A stretch of DNA of 64,000 nucleotides, taken from Cesiribacteraceae bacterium YIM B00369 (lineage in GTDB: Bacteria; Bacteroidota; Bacteroidia; Cytophagales; Cyclobacteriaceae). The notes beneath the pieces were generated by a model. It saw nothing but the letters and a program-made list of their open reading frames with translations, did not search any database and was not told the origin of the DNA. This document shows, one piece after another, positions 44,319 to 53,298 of the stretch (positions are counted from its first letter, which is position 1; every line of letters starts with the position of its first letter). Made by a program: the position numbers and the translations under genes. The stretch is taken from contig JAFMYY010000007.1 in NCBI GenBank assembly GCA_017948555.1, positions 164,206 through 228,205 of the forward strand, written 5' to 3'.

Positions 44319-44780
44319 ATGATTCCTGATATAGTAAAAAAAGTTTTTATTGCCTTAGGTCTGGCCATGGTATGGCTGGCATTCTTTTGTAGTTACGAAT
44401 TGAAAATGCAGAAGGAAGCAAGTGTAACGCCTGAGACTGTTCAGTCACCGCGGGGGCTGGAGACTTATACCCTTACAAATAATTCATATTCCGAAGAAGT
44501 TGTGGAGGAGCTGGAGTTTAATAATGTGAATAATAAAGACAGAACATTAATTTACCGCCTGCAGGATCTGCCGGAATCTGAAAGTGGGCCTGAGAGAGTC
44601 AACACAGCTGCCTTTGCAGATGAGTTTGATGCCCTGGACGCAGCTTACGAAGAACCGGAAGAAGCGGGCTTTTCTGTTATATTAGCTGGCGGGGGTGTGT
44701 TATTCCTGATTTTTGGCTTTTATACTTTCCACGTGGAGCACCAAAAGAAAGAACGCTCTGAAAACAGGTATCGGGTTTAG
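44319..44780 (+). CDS. Hypothetical protein with two membrane helices
   Basis: I do not recognise this 153-residue protein. It has a hydrophobic segment near residues 8-24, an acidic, Glu/Asp-rich extracytoplasmic stretch of about 85 residues, a second helix near 118-136 (Val-Ile-Leu-Ala-Gly-Gly-Gly-Val-Leu-Phe), and a basic tail (Lys-Lys-Glu-Arg-Ser-Glu-Asn-Arg). The predicted topology is a periplasmic acidic loop between two inner-membrane helices. It is a single gene, convergent with the sigma-factor operon across a shared terminator. Confidence 0.65.
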   Translation: MIPDIVKKVFIALGLAMVWLAFFCSYELKMQKEASVTPETVQSPRGLETYTLTNNSYSEEVVEELEFNNVNNKDRTLIYRLQDLPESESGPERVNTAAFADEFDALDAAYEEPEEAGFSVILAGGGVLFLIFGFYTFHVEHQKKERSENRYRV

Positions 44781-44893
44781 CTTTAAGGCTGCTGTTTCTC
44801 AGGCTTTTTAAGTTACAGGCGGGAAGAGTGGTGAAAATATAGCAGAGCCCCCAATATAAATGTACAGGCAACTGTTTACAGGTAGTAATATAA

Positions 44894-44933
44894 ACAAAAG
44901 AGGCTGCACCTTTTCCGGAGCAGCCTCTTTTGT
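44894..44933. terminator. Bidirectional terminator
   Basis: A 14-bp perfect stem (44894-44907 with 44920-44933) with A- and T-rich flanks lies between the hypothetical gene ending at 44780 and the minus-strand sigma operon. Confidence 0.85.
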
Positions 44934-44956
44934 TTTTAAGCATTAAGCAGATTTAA

Positions 44957-45196
44957 TCAATTACATAAAGCTGCCAGGTTCATGGCCCGTGCATAATCCA
45001 TTATATGGCTGATGCACCTTTCTGAAGGTTCATAACTTACTTCGTTCAGGAGTCCCATATCGGACTGCAACTGTTCGAACTCTGCTTGTAAACTGATGTC
45101 ATTCTGAAGTGCTTTTTCAATTTCTTTAGTTTCTTCAGAGCTTGTATCTTCGTAAAGATATCTCAGTAAATCATCCGGGGTAAATGTTTTGGTCAT
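44957..45196 (-). CDS. Small soluble partner of the ECF sigma factor (possible anti-sigma)
   Basis: This 79-residue acidic, helical protein begins Met-Thr-Lys-Thr-Phe-Thr-Pro-Asp-Asp-Leu-Leu-Arg-Tyr-Leu-Tyr, continues through Glu/Thr-rich helices, and has no membrane segment and no His-X3-Cys-X2-Cys zinc motif. The N-terminal 45 residues resemble the sigma-binding helices of anti-sigma factors (Leu-X2-Tyr-Leu-X-Gly/Glu). It overlaps the 3' end of the sigma gene by 26 bp, so expression is coupled. Anti-sigma activity is inferred from position and shape only. Confidence 0.7.
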   Translation of the reverse strand: MTKTFTPDDLLRYLYEDTSSEETKEIEKALQNDISLQAEFEQLQSDMGLLNEVSYEPSERCISHIMDYARAMNLAALCN

Positions 45197-45770
45197 AGGC
45201 TATGTTTTTGCTTTCCATCTTTTTCCTTAAATTGATGAGAGCATAGCGCATTCTGCCCAGAGCGGTATTGATACTTACACCTGTAGTGTCTGCTATTTCC
45301 TGAAAGCTCATTTGCATAAAGTGTCTTTTGATCAACACGTCTTTCTGGGCCTCAGGGAGCTCGTCTATCAGCTCATGTAGCAGATTATAGGTGTCTTTCC
45401 GGATTTGTTTGTCTTCTATGGAGCTTTCAGAAAATTCCACAGTATTAAAGACCGGACTGTTCTCCTCCATATTAATGGTAGGATACCGTTTTTGCTTCCG
45501 GAAGTGGTCAATAGCCAGATTATGCGCAATGCGCAAAATCCATGGCAGAAACTTGCCCTCCTCGTTATATCTGCCCGATTGTATGGTATTAATTGCCTTT
45601 ATAAAGGTTTCCTGAAGGATATCTTCGGCAATTTCTGTGTCCTTAACAATCAGAACAATGGTTGTAAAAATTTTGGTTTTGTGTCGATCAACAAGTTGTT
45701 TAAAAGCATCCTCATTTCCGTTTTTGTAAAACAGAACTAATTGGCTGTCGTTAACTGCGTATTTCTTCAT
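45171..45770 (-). CDS. ECF-type RNA polymerase sigma factor
   Basis: This 199-residue sigma-70 family member has region 2 (about 20-90, Asp-Ala-Phe-Lys-Gln-Leu-Val-Asp, then Ala-Glu-Asp-Ile-Leu-Gln-Glu-Thr-Phe-Ile-Lys-Ala) and region 4 (about 135-190, Leu-Pro-Glu-Ala-Gln-Lys-Asp-Val-Leu, helix-turn-helix Ser-Phe-Gln-Glu-Ile-Ala-Asp-Thr-Thr-Gly-Val-Ser). There is no region 3, as expected for ECF factors. The next gene overlaps by 26 bp and may regulate it. Target genes are unknown; the divergent Mrp operon is 726 bases away, close enough to be worth asking about. Confidence 0.93.
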   Translation of the reverse strand: MKKYAVNDSQLVLFYKNGNEDAFKQLVDRHKTKIFTTIVLIVKDTEIAEDILQETFIKAINTIQSGRYNEEGKFLPWILRIAHNLAIDHFRKQKRYPTINMEENSPVFNTVEFSESSIEDKQIRKDTYNLLHELIDELPEAQKDVLIKRHFMQMSFQEIADTTGVSINTALGRMRYALINLRKKMESKNIAYDQNIYPG

Positions 45771-46496
45771 GTATGTAATCTGTTAAGTTAACGTAGAGGT
45801 TTATGCCATATTGTCGATTTAAGGTTTTTAGATAAGAATTTTCATTGAAGCTTATTCAAAATTAGGAAAAGAAAAGCTACTACACAATAGTTTTTTCCTA
45901 TTTCCAGAATAATTGAAAAGCAAAAACGTTAGCTAATATTTTGTGCCGCTAAAATTGTGCCGGAATCATTAGAGGTTTTGTAAAAAGCTGTAAATCAACT
46001 GGTTAAAATTCACGGTAGTTTTTTAATATTAAGATGCTTTAGCGTCCGGAAGCAAATTATGCTTTCCTGCAGCTGCTGCAACGCCTTTTGAAGAGAGATT
46101 TCGGGTCCGGAAAAAAATAAAAATAATTTCAGGGAAATAGAAAAAATCCGGTTTTCAATATCCTATTCAGTAATTCAGCTGAACATTTTTCCCATGGTTC
46201 ATTTTATTTTCATCAGATCAGCTTTTCTCTTTAGCTGTTGAAGAAGGAAGAGGTATCGGATTTGGTTTTATGGCTGTTCAAACTTCAGTGTACTGAATAT
46301 ACTTAAGCTGTTACCAGACAGGAAGCAGAATCCGGAGATCGCGCAAAGGTATAATGCTTAGGATACATTGCATTCTTTGAAACAAAAAAGGTTCCGGTAA
46401 CTTCCTTTTTCAGAAGAAAAAGCCTTAATAAGGTCTCTTTTAAATTAGTTTTGTATTTTTAGCATTCAACTTTTTCATGTAGTTAAATCAGGCAAT
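45771..46496. other. Long divergent intergenic region between the sigma gene and the mrp operon
   Basis: No gene is evident in 726 bases. A -7-like TAGTTTTG (46446-46453) lies 43 bases before mrpA and is the probable mrp promoter. No consensus box was recognised before the sigma gene. The rest is AT-rich with no convincing repeat or RNA fold that I could find by eye. Confidence 0.5.
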
Positions 46497-48806
46497 ATGC
46501 TAATAGCTGTACTTTCAGGTTTTATTCTGGCCCTGAGTCTTCCTCTGACCGGAAAAATTTTTAAAGGTAAATTATCGGTTCTTCTTTCTGCACTGCCCAT
46601 AATTCTGTTTGCTTATTTCATCAGCTTTATGCCTGAGGTTGGGGAAGGCAGAGAGCTGAGGTACTTCTACGAATGGGTTCCGTCGGCAGGTATCAATCTT
46701 AGTTTTCACCTGGACGGACTCAGTCTCTTATTTACCTTATTGATTACCGGAATCGGCTCTCTGGTATTTTTGTATACATCGGCCTACCTGAAAGGTCATG
46801 AATACCTCGATCGTTTTTATGGGTATTTAAGTATGTTCATGGGGTCAATGCTTGGCCTCGTGCTGTCCGACAATATCATTTGCATGTTTATCTTCTGGGA
46901 ATTAACGAGTATAAGTTCGTTCTTCCTTATCGGGTTTAACAATGAAAATGAGGAGTCCCGGAAATCTTCCTTATTAGCACTCAGCATAACCGGCTTTGGC
47001 GGCCTGTTTTTACTGGCCGGAATGATAACGCTGGGCTATGCAGGCGGAAGCTTCAGTTTTACCGAATTACTTGCTTCTTCTGCCCTTATTAAAAGCCATG
47101 AGCTTTACGGGCTTATCCTTTTCTGCCTTTTTATGGCTGCCTTCACCAAATCGGCTCAGTTTCCTTTTCATTTCTGGCTTCCCGGTGCAATGGCAGCCCC
47201 TACCCCAGTATCTACCTACCTGCACTCAGCAACTATGGTAAAAGCAGGCATTTACCTGCTGGCCCGCTTTACTCCTGTGTTAGGCAACCATCCGTGGTGG
47301 AATAATACCTTAATTATAATTGGCTGCATTACCATGTTATATGCTGCCATACATGCCCTGTTCCGGATTGATATGAAAGGGATACTGGCATACTCCACTA
47401 TTTCGGCGCTGGGAATGCTGGTTTTTCTTATTGGCCTGGGTACCGACGATGCCTTACTGGCTGCTTCGGTTTTTATTATCGTTCATGCGCTTTATAAGGC
47501 TACATTGTTCCTGGTAACCGGCATTGTGGATCATGAAACCAATACCCGGAATATTACCAGGCTCTCAGGGCTCAATAAAGTAATGTTACCTGTGGGAATT
47601 ACCTCCATTGTTGCTGCCTGTGTAAGCGCAGGCATCCCTCCTACCTTTGGCTTTTTAGGGAAAGACCTTATTTATGAGGCTACCCTGCATATGGGTGATT
47701 GGTCTCCCTGGTTAACCGGGGCTGCCGTAATGACGAATATATTGTTGGTGTTAGCTGGTTTTCTGGCAGGGGTAAAACCTTTTGTAGGGCAGCTTCCTGC
47801 TGAATTTAAGGGTAATGTACATATGCCATACACCCTTTTATGGCTGCCACCCATGATTCTTGCCGCATTAGGGCTGATATTTGGCCTGTTCCCGGTTTTG
47901 CTGGAGCATAGTCTTCTTTATCCTGTGGTAACGTCTCTGATAAACAGTACCCCTGATTTTCATTTACAGCTTTGGCATGGCCTGAACCTTATTTTGCTCC
48001 TGAGTACGATTACCATTGGGAGCGGAATAGCTCTTTATTATATTTTAAAACCTTCGGAGGAGTTGTTGGCAAGAGCTACCCGTTTTGAGGGGTGGTCTCC
48101 AAAAAGCATAGTACTTTTATTGGCAGGAGGCTTTTCTAAATTTTCAGGTGTGTGGACAAGCCTGTTCCAGAACGGTTACCTGCGCTATTACCTTACTACC
48201 ATTCTTGGGTTTCTTTCTGTTTTGGTCGCGTATAAATTGTTTCAGGGAGTAAATATTTATATCGATATCGATAGTCTTTCTAATATTACTATATACGAAG
48301 CAGTAACTATGTTCATTATGGCAGTAGCTATTGGCTTTGCAGTATTTAGTAAGTCCAGGCTGGCAGCAGTAGCTTCTATGGGTGTGGTTGGTTATGCTAT
48401 TTGCCTTATATTCCTGTTTTACTCGGCGCCGGACCTTGCCATGACGCAGTTTTCTATCGATACCCTGACGGTAATTCTTTTTGTTTTGGTCCTCTATAAC
48501 CTGCCGAAGTACCTGAATCTTTCCGATACCAGGGATAAAATCAGGGATGGTATTCTGGCACTCTCCTTCGGAGCTCTTATAAGTATTATTGCGCTTGAAG
48601 TTTTAAATGAGCCGGTAAACAGGGAGACTTCCGAATTTTATGCGGAAAAGGCCTATACTGAAGCCCATGGAAAAAATATAGTGAACGTGATACTGGTAGA
48701 TTTCAGGGGGGCAGATACAATGGTGGAAATAACAGTGCTGACCATTGCTGCCCTGGGGGTGTTCAGTTTATTAAAGCTAAGACTAAAGAATATCGAGAAA
48801 GAGTAG
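46497..48806 (+). CDS. mrpA: Na+/H+ antiporter subunit A
   Basis: This 769-residue multi-spanning protein is the length of Bacillus MrpA. It has the complex I NuoL-like core with Trp-Glu-Leu-Thr-Ser-Ile-Ser-Ser-Phe (about 136-144), Lys-Ser-Ala-Gln-Phe-Pro-Phe-His-Phe-Trp-Leu-Pro (about 218-229) with the conserved Lys, and Pro-Thr-Pro-Val-Ser-Thr-Tyr-Leu-His-Ser-Ala-Thr-Met-Val-Lys-Ala. The C-terminal extension (about 560-765) with Ala-Pro-Asp-Leu-Ala-Met-Thr-Gln is the MrpA-specific DUF4040/MrpB-like part. It begins a complete seven-gene mrpABCDEFG operon for Na+/H+ exchange and pH/salt tolerance. Confidence 0.95.
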   Translation: MLIAVLSGFILALSLPLTGKIFKGKLSVLLSALPIILFAYFISFMPEVGEGRELRYFYEWVPSAGINLSFHLDGLSLLFTLLITGIGSLVFLYTSAYLKGHEYLDRFYGYLSMFMGSMLGLVLSDNIICMFIFWELTSISSFFLIGFNNENEESRKSSLLALSITGFGGLFLLAGMITLGYAGGSFSFTELLASSALIKSHELYGLILFCLFMAAFTKSAQFPFHFWLPGAMAAPTPVSTYLHSATMVKAGIYLLARFTPVLGNHPWWNNTLIIIGCITMLYAAIHALFRIDMKGILAYSTISALGMLVFLIGLGTDDALLAASVFIIVHALYKATLFLVTGIVDHETNTRNITRLSGLNKVMLPVGITSIVAACVSAGIPPTFGFLGKDLIYEATLHMGDWSPWLTGAAVMTNILLVLAGFLAGVKPFVGQLPAEFKGNVHMPYTLLWLPPMILAALGLIFGLFPVLLEHSLLYPVVTSLINSTPDFHLQLWHGLNLILLLSTITIGSGIALYYILKPSEELLARATRFEGWSPKSIVLLLAGGFSKFSGVWTSLFQNGYLRYYLTTILGFLSVLVAYKLFQGVNIYIDIDSLSNITIYEAVTMFIMAVAIGFAVFSKSRLAAVASMGVVGYAICLIFLFYSAPDLAMTQFSIDTLTVILFVLVLYNLPKYLNLSDTRDKIRDGILALSFGALISIIALEVLNEPVNRETSEFYAEKAYTEAHGKNIVNVILVDFRGADTMVEITVLTIAALGVFSLLKLRLKNIEKE

Positions 48807-48851
48807 GTGAAGGATCAGGAGCAAAATGCCCGTGTGACAAATTATCCTTGT

Positions 48852-48881
48852 ACTAAGAACTTCGGACTAAAGACTTAAGAT
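48852..48881. repeat. Heptad-repeat relic between mrpA and mrpB
   Basis: Four consecutive 7-bp units (ACTAAGA, ACTTCGG, ACTAAAG, ACTTAAG) lie 10 bases before mrpB. They resemble the right arm of S23 cassette 1 in word type, period and position before a start codon. No S23 gene and no clear left arm are present. It may be a scar of a lost cassette, in the only large gap (84 bases) of the otherwise overlapping mrp operon. Confidence 0.45.
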
Positions 48882-48890
48882 AAAACAAAA

Positions 48891-49301
48891 ATGAAGACCA
48901 TTATTTTTAAAACTGCATCAACTTACCTTTTACCTATACTGCTGCTTTTTTCGGTGTTTATTCTCCTGAGAGGGCATTATTTGCCGGGAGGGGGGTTTGT
49001 AGGCGGGCTGATTGCTTCCATTGCCTATGTTTTGCATTCATTTGCCAATGGGCTGGACAGGACTAAAGATGTAATCAAGTTTCATCCCGGGTTTCTAATG
49101 CCTGTGGGCCTGTCATTGTCGCTTCTGAGCGGTATGGCTCCCTTGCTCCATGAACTGCCTTTTATGACAGGCCTGTGGGCACACGATCCTGTTCCGGTTT
49201 TGGGAAATATAGGATCGGCCTTGTTTTTTGATATAGGCGTTTACCTGGTAGTAGTTGGGGTGGTACTAACCATTATTTTTACAATATCAGAATCTATTTG
49301 A
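48891..49301 (+). CDS. mrpB: Na+/H+ antiporter subunit B
   Basis: This 136-residue protein has four predicted helices and the MnhB motif [16 protein letters not shown] (about 25-40), diagnostic for the family. It is 84 bases after mrpA, across a stretch with a heptad-repeat relic, and one base before mrpC. It is an essential structural subunit of the Mrp complex in the inner membrane. Confidence 0.94.
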   Translation: MKTIIFKTASTYLLPILLLFSVFILLRGHYLPGGGFVGGLIASIAYVLHSFANGLDRTKDVIKFHPGFLMPVGLSLSLLSGMAPLLHELPFMTGLWAHDPVPVLGNIGSALFFDIGVYLVVVGVVLTIIFTISESI

Positions 49302-49302
49302 T

Positions 49303-49656
49303 ATGGAATTATTACTGGCCATTATTGTAGGCCTATTATATGCATCAGGGATTTATATGATGCTGCGAAGGAGCCTTGTAAAACTAATAATCGGTTTAAT
49401 ATTACTTGGGAATGGGGCTAACATTTTAATTTTCCTCTTAGGAAGAATAGTTAAGGGGAAGCCTCCCATTATTGAAGATTCTGCAAAAGTACTGACAGAT
49501 ATTTACGCCGATCCTGTTCCACAGGCCCTTATTTTAACAGCTATCGTAATCAGTTTCGGGCTTCAGGCTTTTGCCATTATACTGGTAAAAAGAGCCTATA
49601 AAGTAGTAGGAACTGACGATTTAGACCAAATGAATGCAACTGACGAGGATTTATGA
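49303..49656 (+). CDS. mrpC: Na+/H+ antiporter subunit C
   Basis: This 117-residue NuoK-like protein has three helices, with [12 protein letters not shown] near 16-27, Gly-Asn-Gly-Ala-Asn-Ile-Leu-Ile-Phe, and [14 protein letters not shown] (about 71-84), the MnhC hallmark. Its stop overlaps the mrpD start (ATGA), indicating translational coupling. Confidence 0.94.
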   Translation: MELLLAIIVGLLYASGIYMMLRRSLVKLIIGLILLGNGANILIFLLGRIVKGKPPIIEDSAKVLTDIYADPVPQALILTAIVISFGLQAFAIILVKRAYKVVGTDDLDQMNATDEDL

Positions 49657-51182
49657 GTAACCAGTATATAATTTTTCCGGTTCTTTTTCAGCTTTTTACA
49701 GCTATTGTGCTCATGTTCTTCTGGACGAAAAGAACGGCGCAAAAGTTTATAAGTATGGGAGGAAGCGTAATTGCCTTAGGCATCGCTGTATGGCTGTTTT
49801 CCACTGTTTGGAACGGAGGTATTTTTACCATGCAAGCCGGGAGCTGGCAGGCCCCTTTTGGAATTACCTTTGTGGCAGATGTGTTCAGCTCCACGCTGGT
49901 ATTGCTCACAGCAATATCCGGACTGGCTGTTTCTGTATTTTCGGCAGGGAGTGTCCGCAACAGAAGGATTAAATTCGGCTATTTCCCTATTTTTCACCTG
50001 CTCCTGATGGGCCTGAACGGAGCCTTCCTTACCGGCGATATTTTTAACCTTTACGTATGGTTTGAAATTATCATTATTTCCTCCTTTGTACTGCTTACTC
50101 TTGGAGGAGAAAAGCCACAGATAGAAGGTTCCATTAAGTATGTAACCATGAACCTCCTGGCCTCGGTTATTTTCCTAACCGCCATAGCTATTTTATATGG
50201 TTTGGCAGGAAGTTTAAATATGGCCGACCTCTCATTAAAAATACCTGAAATTGAAAACCAAGGCCTTGTAAATGTGACAGCTATTTTATTTCTGATAGGC
50301 TTTGGAATAAAATCGGCTGTTTTTCCGCTCTATTTCTGGCTGCCGGCCTCTTACCATACTCCTCCGCCGGCCATATCCGCCATCTTCGGCGGGCTGCTTA
50401 CAAAAGTTGGGGTATATGCACTTTTCAGGGTTTTTACCTTGATTTTTGTTCCCGATGAGTTTACCGGAAACCTCATCAGCTGGATCGCTGTCTTTACCAT
50501 TCTTGCAGGTGGTTTGGGAGCTCTGGTGCAAACAAATATCCGTAAAGCCTTTTCTTACCTTATCGTATGCCACATTGGTTTTATGATAGCCGGATTAGGC
50601 ATTTATACTGAGCTGGCCATTGCGGGAGCCATCTTTTACCTTATCCACGATATAACTGTTAAAACTAATTTATTTTTAGTGAGTGGTATGATTTTCAAAA
50701 TTGAAGGCACCTACAATATGCGGTATATGGGAGGCCTCTATCGCAGCTGGCCCAAACTATCGCTCCTGATGGCAATACCGCTCTTCTCTTTAGTGGGTAT
50801 ACCTCCCCTGTCCGGTTTTTGGGCAAAGATATTTTTGATAGAGGCAGGTTTCAGAACAAATGAATATGTGGTAATTGCCTTTATTATTTTGGGCAGCTTT
50901 CTTACTCTTTTCGTAATTGCCAGAATTTGGGCAGAGGTTTTCTGGAAAAAGGGAGCAGAGCTGCCGAAGAAAGAATATGTAAAATACTTCTTTGAACTGC
51001 GGAGGGCCAAGCAGTATGCAATGATTATTCCTATAGTTTTACTCTCTGCCGTAACCCTTTATATTGGCCTTGGTGCTGAAAATATTGTAGCAGTTGCCAA
51101 AGTAATAGGGGCCGATTTAATGGATCCTTCTCAATACATAGAGGCTGTTTTAGGAAACTCTAACCCAACTGATGCGCCATGA
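49653..51182 (+). CDS. mrpD: Na+/H+ antiporter subunit D
   Basis: This 509-residue NuoN/NuoM-like antiporter subunit has about 14 helices, with Phe-Asn-Leu-Tyr-Val-Trp-Phe-Glu-Ile (about 131-139, conserved Glu), [14 protein letters not shown] (conserved Lys near 219) and [11 protein letters not shown]. Together with MrpA it forms the ion-translocating core. It overlaps mrpC and mrpE by four bases at each end. Confidence 0.95.
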   Translation: MSNQYIIFPVLFQLFTAIVLMFFWTKRTAQKFISMGGSVIALGIAVWLFSTVWNGGIFTMQAGSWQAPFGITFVADVFSSTLVLLTAISGLAVSVFSAGSVRNRRIKFGYFPIFHLLLMGLNGAFLTGDIFNLYVWFEIIIISSFVLLTLGGEKPQIEGSIKYVTMNLLASVIFLTAIAILYGLAGSLNMADLSLKIPEIENQGLVNVTAILFLIGFGIKSAVFPLYFWLPASYHTPPPAISAIFGGLLTKVGVYALFRVFTLIFVPDEFTGNLISWIAVFTILAGGLGALVQTNIRKAFSYLIVCHIGFMIAGLGIYTELAIAGAIFYLIHDITVKTNLFLVSGMIFKIEGTYNMRYMGGLYRSWPKLSLLMAIPLFSLVGIPPLSGFWAKIFLIEAGFRTNEYVVIAFIILGSFLTLFVIARIWAEVFWKKGAELPKKEYVKYFFELRRAKQYAMIIPIVLLSAVTLYIGLGAENIVAVAKVIGADLMDPSQYIEAVLGNSNPTDAP

Positions 51183-51658
51183 TCAAGAACAGGTTTTTAA
51201 GTAATTTATTGCTGTCCTTTATTTGGGTGGCTTTAACAGGGACTTTTACCGCCACTAATTTCTTTTTCGGCTTTATCCTCAGCTTTCTCATTATGTGGGT
51301 ATTGACCAGTGACCGGAGGGGGAGCACTTATTTTACACGTGGTCCTAAAGTAATTGCCTTTATCTTTTTCTTTCTGTACGAACTTATAAAAGCAAATCTG
51401 CAGGTAGCTTACGATGTTATTACGCCTACCTTTTACATGAAACCTGGTATTGTAAAGATTCCGCTCACGGCGCAGTCAGACCTTGAAATTACGTTGCTGG
51501 CAAACCTGATAACCTTAACTCCCGGAACATTAAGCCTGGATGTGTCGGACGATAAGAAGGTTTTATACGTTCATGCCATGTATGTAAAGGATAAAGAGGC
51601 ATTTATTGCCGATATTAAAAATGGTTTTGAAAAAAGACTTCTAGAAATTTTAAGATGA
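51179..51658 (+). CDS. mrpE: Na+/H+ antiporter subunit E
   Basis: The 159-residue length matches the family. Two N-terminal helices (about 7-38) are followed by a third near 58-70 and a cytoplasmic domain with Pro-Gly-Ile-Val-Lys-Ile-Pro-Leu and Leu-Ala-Asn-Leu-Ile-Thr-Leu-Thr-Pro-Gly-Thr-Leu-Ser (about 109-121), the MnhE signature. It overlaps mrpD and mrpF by ATGA junctions. Confidence 0.94.
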   Translation: MIKNRFLSNLLLSFIWVALTGTFTATNFFFGFILSFLIMWVLTSDRRGSTYFTRGPKVIAFIFFFLYELIKANLQVAYDVITPTFYMKPGIVKIPLTAQSDLEITLLANLITLTPGTLSLDVSDDKKVLYVHAMYVKDKEAFIADIKNGFEKRLLEILR

Positions 51659-51930
51659 CCCTTTACGATTATTTATACTTTGTAATATTACCGGTACTGG
51701 CTGTTTCAGTATTACTCATATTCGTGCGCTTTTTGCTGGGCCCTACCCTGTCGGACAGGGTGGTGTCGCTGGACCTCCTCATTACAACCGGGGTGGGAAT
51801 AATTGCCGTATACAGTATTATTACTAACCAGCCTACTTTCCTGGATATTGCCATGATTCTGGCTCTGATTGCCTTCCTGGGAACCGTAGCCTTTTCTTAC
51901 TACCTTGAAAAAAGAGAAAAAAATGACTGA
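51655..51930 (+). CDS. mrpF: Na+/H+ antiporter subunit F
   Basis: This 91-residue protein has three helices and the MrpF segment Arg-Phe-Leu-Leu-Gly-Pro-Thr-Leu-Ser-Asp-Arg-Val-Val-Ser-Leu-Asp (about 25-40). The conserved Asp near residue 34 lies in the putative ion path. It ends Leu-Glu-Lys-Arg-Glu-Lys-Asn-Asp and overlaps the mrpG start by eight bases. Confidence 0.93.
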   Translation: MTLYDYLYFVILPVLAVSVLLIFVRFLLGPTLSDRVVSLDLLITTGVGIIAVYSIITNQPTFLDIAMILALIAFLGTVAFSYYLEKREKND

Positions 51931-52309
51931 AATACTTATAGTAATACTCAGCACCGCAGGGGCTCTTTTTATTTTTTTAGCAGCTATTGGTGTTGTAAGG
52001 ATGCCCGATCTTTACCTGCGGATTTCCGTAACCACCAAAGCGGCTACCCTGGGTATTGGACTTATACTTATTGCTGCGGCTATTTACTTTAACGAATTGT
52101 CGGTTACCTCCAGGGTGCTGGCTATTATCCTGTTTATGCTCCTTACCGCTCCCGTGGGCGCTCACATGATTGGCCGGGCATCTTATTTTACTGGCGTTAA
52201 TTTGTGGAAAAAGTCTGTAACAGATGACCTGGAAGGAAAGTACCACCCGAAAAGCCATGCCCTTGCAAGTGAAAATAAGGAGGAGACTGAGACAAAGAAA
52301 AAGGTGTGA
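51923..52309 (+). CDS. mrpG: Na+/H+ antiporter subunit G
   Basis: The 128-residue product starts at the ATG at 51923, since an earlier in-frame ATG (51905) adds only charged residues. It has three helices with Gly-Val-Val-Arg-Met-Pro-Asp-Leu-Tyr-Leu-Arg (about 23-33) and Thr-Thr-Lys-Ala-Ala-Thr-Leu-Gly, and Leu-Thr-Ala-Pro-Val-Gly-Ala-His, all MnhG hallmarks. The C-terminal 25 residues are charged and cytoplasmic. It is the last gene of the operon and converges with the barrel gene 15 bases away, without a clear terminator between them. Confidence 0.93.
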   Translation: MTEILIVILSTAGALFIFLAAIGVVRMPDLYLRISVTTKAATLGIGLILIAAAIYFNELSVTSRVLAIILFMLLTAPVGAHMIGRASYFTGVNLWKKSVTDDLEGKYHPKSHALASENKEETETKKKV

Positions 52310-52324
52310 TTTTTCTGAAGACCC

Positions 52325-53107
52325 TTAATATTTCTTAATAAGATAATGAAGTTTGATATTTAATTGATTAAAACAGGCTTTTTGATGTACTGTTGAAAGT
52401 TCCGGCTTTTTATAGGCAGGGGTTAAAGCACGTGAATATGCTGCTTCCAGCTCCAGTACTGGTGAAATCCGGTAGTGAACTCCGGTCTCTAGACCTGCTA
52501 TTATTTTTTTCAGATAATTGCTGCTGTTGGAATAGTCTGTAGTAAGTTTTTGTGAGGAAGGAGGGCCACTGGTTACTAAGTTATATTCGGCTCCCCGTAT
52601 AAGCAGCCTTCCCGAAATGCTTCCGGAAAATGAAAGTTTTTCGGTAAGTGAATATTTTCCTCCTAATTGGTGGTGAAGGTACCAGAGTTGAGTCCTGCCA
52701 AGGTCGGGATAGATCTCCTGCAGATCAATTTCCGGGTCAGTTCTCCACTCCCCGGCCTCTCCTTCCGGTGATAAAAAGTCCATTTCCACAAATCTGGAAA
52801 TCCTCTGGTATCTTATCAGCTCTCCACCCAGGCTATAAAATAACCTCCAGTGATTGTTTATACTTCTTTGGAGCTGTGCCTGAATACTGCCTCCATAGTT
52901 GCTTCTAAAGCTTTGCTTTGAGGTATATTTGCCTGTATAAGTTGCAAAACCTCCGGTTGAAGGGAGTTCAGCAGTGAAATATCCTTTTTGTTCCAGCTCC
53001 TTTAAAAAGAAAGTGTAGTTTCCCCCGGCGGTAAGTGCTATTTCCCATGTCTGGGCAAATGCTGTAACAGTAAGCAGTGCTAAAATGGTTGTCAGGAAGT
53101 ATTTCAT
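52325..53107 (-). CDS. Outer-membrane beta-barrel protein
   Basis: This 260-residue protein has a signal peptide (1-19, Ala-Phe-Ala-Gln). Alternating amphipathic strands follow, such as Leu-Thr-Ala-Gly-Gly-Asn-Tyr-Thr-Phe and Tyr-Ser-Leu-Gly-Gly-Glu-Leu, then a periplasm-facing pattern ending Ile-Lys-Leu-His-Tyr-Leu-Ile. I read it as an 8- to 12-stranded porin-like barrel of unknown role. It is a single gene, convergent with mrpG. I found no specific family signature. Confidence 0.7.
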   Translation of the reverse strand: MKYFLTTILALLTVTAFAQTWEIALTAGGNYTFFLKELEQKGYFTAELPSTGGFATYTGKYTSKQSFRSNYGGSIQAQLQRSINNHWRLFYSLGGELIRYQRISRFVEMDFLSPEGEAGEWRTDPEIDLQEIYPDLGRTQLWYLHHQLGGKYSLTEKLSFSGSISGRLLIRGAEYNLVTSGPPSSQKLTTDYSNSSNYLKKIIAGLETGVHYRISPVLELEAAYSRALTPAYKKPELSTVHQKACFNQLNIKLHYLIKKY

Positions 53108-53274
53108 GTCTGATGATACTATTTTTGGATGGAAGTTATTAAAAATTGATCAAAGTTTTATTATGTTCCACTTTAGCTGTAAAATTTAGCTTTGAATTGC
53201 TTATTCGGTGATATCTATAAACTTTTTAGTATTCTTCTGCTGTTACCTGTCTGAGCCTTTAGCAAACAAGCCCT

Positions 53275-53290
53275 TAGCTTTGTATTTTTG
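53275..53290 (+). promoter_or_regulatory. Tandem -7-like boxes before uvrA
   Basis: TAGCTTTG (53275-53282) and TATTTTTG (53283-53290) both match TAnnTTTG and lie nine to 24 bases before the uvrA start. Neither has a clear TTTG at the ideal distance. A very short leader would follow. Confidence 0.45.
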
Positions 53291-53298
53291 CATTAATT

